A stretch of 5,410 nucleotides of DNA from Spirochaetes bacterium ADurb.Bin110 (GTDB lineage Bacteria > Spirochaetota > Spirochaetia > Treponematales > Rectinemataceae): positions 1 to 5,410 of the forward strand of contig MWDY01000268.1 of NCBI GenBank assembly GCA_002070755.1, given 5' to 3'. A program made the position numbers and the translations under genes. Every line of letters starts with the position of its first letter. Position 1 is the first letter of the stretch. Below, piece after piece: positions 1-4,542 of this stretch. The notes under the pieces are model-generated. The model saw nothing but the letters and a program-made list of their open reading frames with translations. It did no database searches and had not been told where the DNA came from.

Positions 1-146
1 TGCTCCGTAGCTAGGGATTCACACCCCGCTTTGTTCGCCAGCTTCTTCGGTACTATGTACCCGTCCGACTTCTCACCGACGTCTATCTCTGGCTCATGAG
101 TACTACTCTTCCCAGAGCAGCCCACTATGTCTCGCGATGTGGGCAT
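1..146 (-). CDS. Group II intron reverse transcriptase/maturase, N-terminal fragment (partial)
   Basis: Seen: 48 codons run from an ATG at 146 off the left edge without a stop. Residues 25-40 read EKSDGYIVPKKLANKA, matching the leader of one family of bacterial group II intron-encoded proteins (EKSDxxIVPxKxxNKxxxxxAE). A GGGAGG ribosome-binding site lies 8 nt upstream of the ATG, which is why I chose this start. The frame is nevertheless open further upstream, back to an ATG at 419 that directly follows a TGA, so the true start is not certain. Known: the full protein has reverse transcriptase and maturase (X) domains, often followed by an endonuclease domain. It helps the intron splice and retrohome. 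None of the catalytic domains falls inside this window. Confidence 0.78.
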   Translation of the reverse strand, partial: MPTSRDIVGCSGKSSTHEPEIDVGEKSDGYIVPKKLANKAGCESLATE

Positions 147-262
147 CGATGAGACCTCCCGTTTCTCGCGCAAGAAGTTTCCACACATGCACAGGGTCTC
201 CGACTGCGCCGAATCCATGCCACACTCGCGCCTCTCGCATGGCATAGTATTGTCTTCCACTT

Positions 263-268
263 CGATTA
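263..268 (-). other. Predicted EBS1 of the group II intron
   Basis: On the minus strand these bases read TAATCG. They are fully complementary to CGATTA, the six bases directly 5' of the intron's GTGCG (plus-strand 450-455). The site lies about 180 nt from the intron 5' end, in the usual EBS1 range. The same CGATTA also occurs beyond the right end of IS66 (plus-strand 2650-2655). Confidence 0.65.
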
Positions 269-447
269 ACAGTGTCGACATTCGGGCCGTATTTCTTTCG
301 CAGCTCAATGGCTGGCCTGTGTGTACCCTTGTCAACGCTTCACCTATACCCTCACGAGTATCGATGCATGACTCAGGGCCAGGGCGGTTCGCTACTCCTT
401 CCCTGTATGACTCTTCCATTCACAACTCCTTGCCGATTCCGCGGCGC

Positions 448-455
448 ACTAATCG
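448..455. repeat. 8-bp direct repeat, left copy (possible IS66 target-site duplication)
   Basis: ACTAATCG here is identical to 2648-2655. Eight base pairs is the expected duplication length for IS66-family elements. This copy spans the intron 5' junction: six exon-side bases (CGATTA on the minus strand) plus the intron's first two bases GT. It overlaps the left inverted repeat, so the element would have to lack its first seven bases on this side. See the findings for the alternative reading. Confidence 0.5.
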
Positions 456-468
456 TCAATTCCGCACC
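449..468 (+). repeat. IS66 left terminal inverted repeat (imperfect outer end)
   Basis: CTAATCGTCAATTCCGCACC matches the inverted right end at 18 of 20 positions. Both mismatches fall in the outermost five bases. The outermost base is also the first base of the group II intron on the other strand. Confidence 0.82.
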
Positions 469-500
469 ATTCCTCAGATAAAGAAAAGATAAGTATCCTA

Positions 501-516
501 TCTTCCGAAAGGAAGA
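501..516 (+). promoter_or_regulatory. Hairpin with GAAA loop directly before tnpB
   Basis: TCTTCC and GGAAGA form a perfect 6-bp stem closed by a GAAA (GNRA-type) tetraloop. The 3' arm contains GGAAG, a possible Shine-Dalgarno sequence 8 nt before the tnpB ATG. A second, stronger AGGAGG at 518-523 touches the start codon with no spacer. If the hairpin forms in the mRNA it would hide the better-spaced site and lower tnpB translation. That consequence is inference. Confidence 0.45.
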
Positions 517-523
517 CAGGAGG

Positions 524-868
524 ATGTACCTCAAGAATAATCGGAAAATCTATCTCGTGATGGGCTTCACCGATATGCGCAAGCAAATCAATGGTCTTGC
601 GCAGATTGCTGAAGCGAAGAAGCCGAAGGAACTACTCTCAGGGAACTACTTTGTCTTTTTAGGAAAGACACGGCGAGTAATAAAGATCCTCTATTGGGAT
701 AGAACCGGCTTCTGCCTATGGACGAAGTGCCTTGAGGAGGATAGCTTCCCTTGGCCAAAGAGAACGGACGGAGTGAGGGGTCTTACGAGGGAAGACTTTC
801 GGCTTCTTTTAGTAGGAATCGACATCTTTAAAAAGCACAGAGCAATGCACTATAGTGCGGTCTATTAA
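524..868 (+). CDS. tnpB: IS66 family accessory protein TnpB (Orf2-like)
   Basis: Seen: 114 aa, the usual length for IS66 TnpB (Orf2, Pfam family PF05717). The N-terminal block IYLVMGFTDMRKQINGLAQI (residues about 9-28) is the family hallmark. The core YFVFLGKTRRVIKILYWDRTG (about 42-62), then GFCLWTKCLEE and a late W-P segment, also fit. Known: the protein is needed with TnpC for IS66 transposition, but its biochemical role is not settled. I chose the ATG at 524 because the conserved strand begins directly after it and no standard start codon lies between it and the in-frame TAA at 479. AGGAGG abuts the ATG with zero spacing, which is unusual. Downstream, tnpC begins after a 45-bp gap with its own likely promoter. 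The reading frame is intact. Confidence 0.93.
   Translation: MYLKNNRKIYLVMGFTDMRKQINGLAQIAEAKKPKELLSGNYFVFLGKTRRVIKILYWDRTGFCLWTKCLEEDSFPWPKRTDGVRGLTREDFRLLLVGIDIFKKHRAMHYSAVY
847..858. repeat. Perfect 12-bp palindrome at the end of tnpB
   Basis: GCACTATAGTGC is self-complementary and overlaps the last codons of tnpB, just upstream of the tnpC promoter. It could be a protein-binding site or chance. There is no independent support. Confidence 0.3.
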
Positions 869-878
869 AGAAATAGTA

Positions 879-907
879 TTGATATTTAAGAGTCTTTATG
901 CTATAGT
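879..907 (+). promoter_or_regulatory. Predicted sigma70-type promoter for tnpC
   Basis: A -35 box TTGATA (879-884; 5 of 6 to consensus) is followed after 17 bp by a -10 box TATAGT (902-907; 5 of 6). A start point 6-7 nt after the -10 box falls at 913-914, on or beside the tnpC ATG. No Shine-Dalgarno sequence is visible ahead of that ATG, so the transcript may be leaderless. Confidence 0.5.
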
Positions 908-913
908 CTTTGT

Positions 914-2491
914 ATGGGAACGGTGGTAGGAGAGCAGTTACCTGATGATGCAGCGAGCCTAAAACGCATTATCAGTGAGCTCATGAAAGAAGCCGCTCAG
1001 TATAAGGCTGAGGCAGCCACCGCGAATCTTGAAGCCCTCTCTTGGAAAGAGAAATACGAGAACTTACGGCGACATTTCTTTGGTTCCTCAAGTGAGAAGC
1101 AGCATAAGGATGAGAGTACGCAGGGTTGGCTTTTCAATGAGGCAGAGACCTATGCAGGGGAAGTACCACGGGCAGAGGAGAAGAAAGTTCCTGTCAAGGC
1201 GCATGAGCGCGTTAAGCGAGGACCCAAGCCTATTCCGGATGATATTCCCCGAGTCGATATCCTAAGTGAATGCTCGCTTGAGGAGCGTACCTGTCCCCAC
1301 TATGGAGCACTACGACCTGAGATTGGACAAGAGGTACGGGAAGAGGTCGAGATAATTCCCGAGAAGGTCCTCGTCAAACGGTACATCATCAAGAAGTATG
1401 GGCCCTGTGGATGTGCTGACTGCACTACTCCTGTGATACAAGCATCAGGGCCAGTAAAGTTTATTCCTGGTTCACGTTTTTCAAACAATAGCCTTGCCTT
1501 TTTTCTCACCTCAAAGTTTGTGGATGCCCAGCCGTTCTATCGTATGGAGCACATCTTGAGTCGTTTTGGGATTGAGACACCCCGAGCGACGCTCTGTGCT
1601 CTTGCGATACGAGCCGGACGAGGTTTAGGCGATCTCATCGAAGTAATGAAAGAGGATATTAAAGCTTCCCGGGTGCTCCTTATGGACGAGACGGTGGTGC
1701 AGGTGCTGCATGAGAGAAACTCGAGTCCGCAATCGAAGCACTTCATGTGGGTGACGGAAGGCTTTTCTGAAGGTAAACCAATAATCTTCTTTCACTATCA
1801 TCCGAGTCGCTCAAAAGAGATTCCCTTAAGGCTCTTGAAGGACTACGAAGGCTACCTGCAGACTGATGGCTACTCTGGCTACGATGAGGCAGGGAGCTTT
1901 CCTGGGATTAGGCATGTAGGCTGTCTTGCCCATGTGCGGCGGAAGTTTATCGATGCCGAGAAGCTCGGGAGTAAGGAAGCGAGCATCTTTATCTCGATGA
2001 TTGGCGAGCTCTATGAGAAAGAAGCTACTCTTCGACGACAGTATAAAGAAGGGCTTCTTGATACCGAACGCTTTCTTACCCTCCGGAGAAAAGAGCAAAC
2101 GCCGAGACTCACTGCGATGCACTCTTGGCTTATAGCCCATGCAGGCATAAGTCCTCCCACACTTGCATTTGGGAAAGCAGTGAGCTATGCGCTGAGTCAG
2201 TGGGAGAAGATAACCCATTACCTCGATCATGAGCTCCTCACGCCTGACACGAATACTATCGAGAATGCGATAAGGCCCTTTGTGATAGGCAGGAAGAACT
2301 GGCTTTTCTCAAACACGCCTTTAGGAGCACATGCGAGTGCGAGTATCTATAGCATGATCGAGACCGCGAAGGCGAATGGGCATGAGCCCTACCACTACCT
2401 GTGTTACCTTTTTAATGAGCTCCCGAAGGCAAAGAGTCTTGAGCAAAAGCTTGCACTCTTGCCCTATAAGTTATCGCCCACTGATTACTGA
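914..2491 (+). CDS. tnpC: IS66 family transposase TnpC (DDE)
   Basis: Seen: 525 aa, normal length for the family. Residues about 10-60 form a heptad-rich, probably coiled-coil segment ending in RRHFFGSSSEK, the conserved IS66 N-terminal motif. A basic linker (KRGPKPIPDDIPR, about 101-113) leads into the IS66 zinc-finger region at about 120-170. There C127, C167 and C170 are present, but the second cysteine of the first pair is Tyr130 (CPHYG instead of CPxCG). The DDE catalytic residues are likely D258 (LLMDET), D318 (LQTDGY) and E450 (NTIENAIRP). CLAHVRRKF (337-345) and GRKNWLFSNT (459-468) are further IS66 signatures. Known: this enzyme cuts and joins the element ends. The frame is intact, so activity is plausible apart from the altered finger. 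No ribosome-binding site precedes the ATG; a promoter at 879-907 would start the mRNA at the ATG. Confidence 0.96.
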   Translation: MGTVVGEQLPDDAASLKRIISELMKEAAQYKAEAATANLEALSWKEKYENLRRHFFGSSSEKQHKDESTQGWLFNEAETYAGEVPRAEEKKVPVKAHERVKRGPKPIPDDIPRVDILSECSLEERTCPHYGALRPEIGQEVREEVEIIPEKVLVKRYIIKKYGPCGCADCTTPVIQASGPVKFIPGSRFSNNSLAFFLTSKFVDAQPFYRMEHILSRFGIETPRATLCALAIRAGRGLGDLIEVMKEDIKASRVLLMDETVVQVLHERNSSPQSKHFMWVTEGFSEGKPIIFFHYHPSRSKEIPLRLLKDYEGYLQTDGYSGYDEAGSFPGIRHVGCLAHVRRKFIDAEKLGSKEASIFISMIGELYEKEATLRRQYKEGLLDTERFLTLRRKEQTPRLTAMHSWLIAHAGISPPTLAFGKAVSYALSQWEKITHYLDHELLTPDTNTIENAIRPFVIGRKNWLFSNTPLGAHASASIYSMIETAKANGHEPYHYLCYLFNELPKAKSLEQKLALLPYKLSPTDY

Positions 2492-2621
2492 GGCTCTCGA
2501 CTTTTTATTCCAGAGTCATAGAAGCAGTTTCTATTCTTTTATCTCGTTCTGCCTAGAGATTGCAAAAAACTATCAAATTGAGAAGATTTTATGTCCTTCA
2601 TGATGTTTCATCGTTGAGAAC
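2492..2621 (+). other. Non-coding tail of the IS66 element
   Basis: These 130 bp between the tnpC stop and the right inverted repeat hold no supportable gene. A short open frame here is only the continuation of a shadow frame inside tnpC. No convincing terminator hairpin is visible. Confidence 0.6.
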
Positions 2622-2641
2622 GGTGCGGAATTGACGCTTAC
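2622..2641 (-). repeat. IS66 right terminal inverted repeat
   Basis: Read inward on the minus strand it is GTAAGCGTCAATTCCGCACC, with the canonical IS66 GTAAGCG start. It pairs with 449-468 at 18 of 20 positions. Confidence 0.88.
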
Positions 2642-2647
2642 ACCCAT

Positions 2648-2655
2648 ACTAATCG
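2648..2655. repeat. 8-bp direct repeat, right copy; likely original 5' exon of the group II intron
   Basis: ACTAATCG is identical to 448-455. On the minus strand it reads CGATTAGT: the IBS1 hexamer followed by GT, the first two bases of a group II intron. Directly upstream on the minus strand is CGCTTCA (2657-2663), which is complementary to TGAAGCG inside the intron (plus-strand 336-342) and sits at IBS2 spacing. Six bases separate this copy from the canonical IS66 end at 2641. Confidence 0.5.
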
Positions 2656-2688
2656 CTGAAGCGCCTAATAAAAGATAAATTATTTATA

Positions 2689-2716
2689 TTGTCATTATAA
2701 GGAAATAAGATATAAT
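2689..2716 (+). promoter_or_regulatory. Predicted sigma70-type promoter for the lipoprotein gene
   Basis: TTGTCA (2689-2694; 5 of 6 to the -35 consensus), a 16-bp spacer and a perfect TATAAT (2711-2716). Transcription would start near 2722-2724, leaving a leader of about 50 nt before the ATG at 2775. It lies in an AT-rich spacer outside the IS66 right end, so the gene does not need the element for expression. Confidence 0.65.
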
Positions 2717-2763
2717 TACAAATTGAATAGTAACAAGAAAAAAGAAATGAAGAGAGTTTTAAA

Positions 2764-2778
2764 ATGGGCAAGGTATGA
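2764..2778 (+). promoter_or_regulatory. Possible four-codon leader cistron overlapping the lipoprotein start
   Basis: ATG at 2764 opens a frame MGKV that ends in a TGA overlapping the lipoprotein ATG (ATGA at 2775-2778). A purine-rich GAAGAGAG (2749-2756) is well spaced for the 2764 ATG but lies 18 nt from the 2775 ATG. Translational coupling is therefore conceivable. This rests on spacing alone. Confidence 0.25.
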
Positions 2779-4064
2779 AAAAGCTTGGTTTTATTACTAT
2801 CACCATTGTTAGCCTAGCCATCACAGTGACAATACTAGGTTGTCCAAATTTGGCCAAATCTCAGAATCATAATCCAAGTATAACAACCGATCTTCCAGCA
2901 TCTCATTCTTTAGAAGTAGGGCAGTCTTTTACTTTTTCTGTTGTAGCAATAGATGAGGATGCAGATACACTCTCTTATGCATGGAAAGAAAGTTCTGATG
3001 GAACAAACTGGTTGGCTGTAGGTTCCAATTCCAGCTCCTATAGTTTTTCAAAGTCAAATGCAGGAACTTGGAAAGTTAAGGTGATAGTCGATGACGGCAA
3101 AGGCGGTTCAGTAACGAGCACAGTCTCCACCATAACAGTAAATGTTAGAGTACCTCAGAATCATAATCCAAGTATAACAACCGATCTTCCAGCATCTCAT
3201 TCTTTAGAAGTAGGGCAGTCTTTTACTTTTTCTGTTGTAGCAATAGATGAGGATGCAGATACACTCTCTTATGCATGGAAAGAAAGTTCTGATGGAACAA
3301 ACTGGTTGGCTGTAGGTTCCAATTCCAGCTCCTATAGTTTTTCAAAGTCAAATGCAGGAACTTGGAAAGTTAAGGTGATAGTCGATGACGGCAAAGGCGG
3401 TTCAGTAACGAGCACAGTCTCTACCATAACAGTAAATGTTACACCAATTTTCACAGTAGTCTATGATGGAAATGGAGCAACAAGCGGTAGCGTTCCAATA
3501 GATAGAACAGATTATGGGTCAGGCTATATAGTGACTGTGTTGGACAATATTGGAAACCTAGAAAAAACAGGTTATACCTTTGCAGGGTGGAATACATCTC
3601 CATTGGGAACAGGCATAACATATAATGCAAATGACAAAATCATAATTAATAATTCAAGCATTATATTATATGCTAAATGGCAAGCTGTTTCAAAAATGTT
3701 TGAGCATGAATATAATGATACATATCAGTATGCAAATGAGATTGTAGAAAATATACCAATGGAATTTAGATTGAATTCCACCTTTGACCAAGATTGGTTT
3801 AAATTTTATTTGACAATGAATAAGCTAATGCAATTAGACTTTATTGTGCCGTCTGATATAACTGGTTTATGGACTATATATGTATATGATCCTGATATGA
3901 CAATATTGAGTCAAACAAATTGGGATTCTTCTGAAAGTAAACCAGTTATTCCATGCAATAAAACTGGCTATTACTATATTAGGATAACTGCATTTTCAAA
4001 TGGATTTATGCATAATGATTCATTTGTGCAAATAAAATTCACAATATCGCCATGGAATTTTTAG
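2775..4064 (+). CDS. Predicted lipoprotein with two near-identical Ig-like repeats, an InlB B-type repeat and a pre-peptidase-like C-terminal domain
   Basis: Seen: 429 aa. Residues 1-22 are a lysine-led hydrophobic signal peptide ending ILGC, so Cys23 is the likely lipidated residue, with a spirochaete-like relaxed lipobox. Residues 30-124 and 128-222 are the same 95-aa unit with identical sequence. Its pattern (LEVGQSFTFSV, DEDADTLSYAWKESSDG, GTWKVKVIVDDGKGG) is that of PKD/cadherin-like beta-sandwich domains of bacterial surface proteins. Residues about 226-302 (VVYDGNGATSGSVP, GYTFAGWNT, ITYNANDK, LYAKW) form a Listeria-Bacteroides repeat. Residues about 310-429 (EHEYNDTYQYANEI, FDQDWFKFYL, GYYYIRI) resemble the bacterial pre-peptidase C-terminal domain. 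No catalytic domain is visible. It probably sits on the cell surface and binds a ligand or matrix, but the ligand is unknown. The gene is more AT-rich than the transposon genes. The start has weak ribosome-binding signals: AAGG lies only one base ahead of the ATG. Confidence 0.85.
   Translation: MKKLGFITITIVSLAITVTILGCPNLAKSQNHNPSITTDLPASHSLEVGQSFTFSVVAIDEDADTLSYAWKESSDGTNWLAVGSNSSSYSFSKSNAGTWKVKVIVDDGKGGSVTSTVSTITVNVRVPQNHNPSITTDLPASHSLEVGQSFTFSVVAIDEDADTLSYAWKESSDGTNWLAVGSNSSSYSFSKSNAGTWKVKVIVDDGKGGSVTSTVSTITVNVTPIFTVVYDGNGATSGSVPIDRTDYGSGYIVTVLDNIGNLEKTGYTFAGWNTSPLGTGITYNANDKIIINNSSIILYAKWQAVSKMFEHEYNDTYQYANEIVENIPMEFRLNSTFDQDWFKFYLTMNKLMQLDFIVPSDITGLWTIYVYDPDMTILSQTNWDSSESKPVIPCNKTGYYYIRITAFSNGFMHNDSFVQIKFTISPWNF
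2860..3147 (+). repeat. Tandem 294-bp coding repeat, copy 1
   Basis: This stretch matches 3154-3441 base for base except one silent difference (C at 3128 against T at 3422). The unit period is 294 bp, exactly 98 codons, so gain or loss of a unit keeps the reading frame. Confidence 0.95.
3154..3441 (+). repeat. Tandem 294-bp coding repeat, copy 2
   Basis: Second copy of the unit at 2860-3147, with one mismatch in 288 bp. Similarity stops at 3442, where the Listeria-Bacteroides repeat begins. Confidence 0.95.
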
Positions 4065-4482
4065 AATAAGTTCCTAATAAACTTAGTAAATAAATTGTAC
4101 TGTTTTTTATAAAAATAAAGTCGACTAGTTTTTTGATTCAATAGCCACCCTGCGGCAAAAAATAATGGTCGATCGTCTCCTGTAAATCATATTATCCACT
4201 TAATTGAATGTTCGCTAGCATTAACATAAAATTTCCACATAAGGAAGAGAAGACAGGAGAAAGAAGCCCAATGGGATTCATGCTATCATTGGTTTTTCAA
4301 CAAATCATGACAGACATGTCACAGCCGGTGATAACTTTTTTAAATTAGTCTGAACCAACCTTGACATCTCAGCTTGGAACTTTTTCATGCGTTTATTTAA
4401 GTGAGACCAGATTGCTTAAGGGTATTGGGATCATAATATTGAAAATACCAGATAAGTCCAATTTTTAGCTTCCGCCGAAAAC
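4065..4482. other. Gene-poor AT-rich spacer between the lipoprotein gene and the IS21 element
   Basis: No supportable gene lies in these 418 bp. A weak inverted repeat TAAGTT/AACTTA (4067-4072, 4080-4085) follows the lipoprotein stop, but the T-run at 4103-4108 is too far away for a clean terminator. Two tiny open frames exist: 4271-4348 plus, 25 codons behind AGGAG, and 4305-4388 minus, 27 codons. Neither resembles a known protein. An IS21-type end remnant at 4352-4366 suggests that part of the spacer is transposon debris. Confidence 0.6.
4352..4366 (+). repeat. Possible remnant IS21-type end, inverted relative to the IS21 end at 4483
   Basis: GAACCAACCTTGACA matches the reverse complement of 4483-4497 at 13 of 15 positions. 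Similarity stops exactly at the terminal CA/TG on both sides, as expected for element ends. No second copies of the internal tandem repeat are visible to its left, so it would be a degraded or solo end. Confidence 0.45.
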
Positions 4483-4489
4483 TGTCAAG

Positions 4490-4537
4490 GTCGGTTTAAA
4501 TTTTCCGGTTTTAGTCGGTTTGGACTTTCCGGTTTCT
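4490..4537 (-). repeat. Two tandem 24-bp repeats at the IS21 end (probable transposase-binding sites)
   Basis: Units 4490-4513 and 4514-4537 share GTCGGTTT and TTTCCGGTTT and differ at five positions in total. Known: IS21-family ends carry multiple such repeats that serve as IstA binding sites. They lie directly inside the TGTCAAGG terminus. Confidence 0.75.
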
Positions 4538-4542
4538 GGCCA

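Larger units (their letters stand above)
1..449 (-). mobile_element. Group II intron, 5' portion (domain I and start of the maturase reading frame), cut by the window edge
   Basis: Seen: read on the minus strand, the segment begins at 449 with GTGCG, the conserved group II intron 5' splice-site motif. It continues into sequence typical of the 5' region of bacterial introns whose maturases start with the EKSD..IVP motif. The minus-strand frame gives GVANRPGPESC near 375-407 and REGIGEALT near 330-355, a pattern I recognise from translated 5' ends of this intron family. An EBS1 hexamer lies at 263-268, about 180 nt into the intron, where EBS1 is expected. Known: group II introns are self-splicing retroelements that insert by base pairing between intron EBS and exon IBS sequences. 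Domain V, the 3' end and most of the maturase lie outside the window, so splicing competence cannot be judged. The neighbour at the 5' edge is the left end of an IS66 element rather than ordinary host sequence. Confidence 0.82.
449..2641 (+). mobile_element. IS66-family insertion sequence (tnpB-tnpC type, no tnpA)
   Basis: Seen: the right end at 2641 reads GTAAGCGTCAATTCCGCACC inward, and GTAAGCG is the usual IS66-family terminus. The left end at 449-468 matches it at 18 of 20 positions, with differences at positions 1 and 5. Between the ends lie tnpB and tnpC in the same orientation. Only about 55 bp separate the left inverted repeat from tnpB, so the usual tnpA is absent. The left boundary is uncertain by a few bases because the group II intron begins at the same place. 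The bases flanking 449 and 2641 do not match each other, but an 8-bp direct repeat exists at 448-455 and 2648-2655. Known: IS66 elements move by a DDE transposase and duplicate 8 bp of target. Confidence 0.88.

Noticed and set aside
127..492. 121-codon plus-strand open frame (and a 69-codon one at 272-481) in the left region
   Set aside because: Both are antisense to the group II intron, show no domain-like pattern, and the longer one runs across the intron/IS66 junction.
1826..2230. Minus-strand frame of 134 codons inside tnpC, and other overlapping frames within tnpC
   Set aside because: Shadows of a strongly recognised transposase frame, with no family resemblance of their own.
2652..2680. 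Possible integron attC site beside the lipoprotein gene (GCGCCTAAT next to CGCTGAAGCG)
   Set aside because: No matching GTTRRRY partner or long imperfect hairpin is found, and no second site follows the gene.
4067..4108. Intrinsic terminator after the lipoprotein gene
   Set aside because: The stem is only 6 AT-rich base pairs and the T-run lies about 17 bases beyond it.
4249..4259. 11-bp match GAAGACAGGAG to the tnpB leader (512-522)
   Set aside because: Purine-rich sequence of the ribosome-binding type; similarity does not extend on either side, so chance is likely.
4271..4348. 25-codon open frame with AGGAG 11 nt upstream
   Set aside because: Too short, no recognisable sequence, in AT-rich spacer; mentioned only in the spacer entry.
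4305..4388. 27-codon minus-strand frame rich in Lys, Ser and Leu
   Set aside because: I looked for a decayed transposase here, but neighbouring frames are full of stops and no motif stands out.
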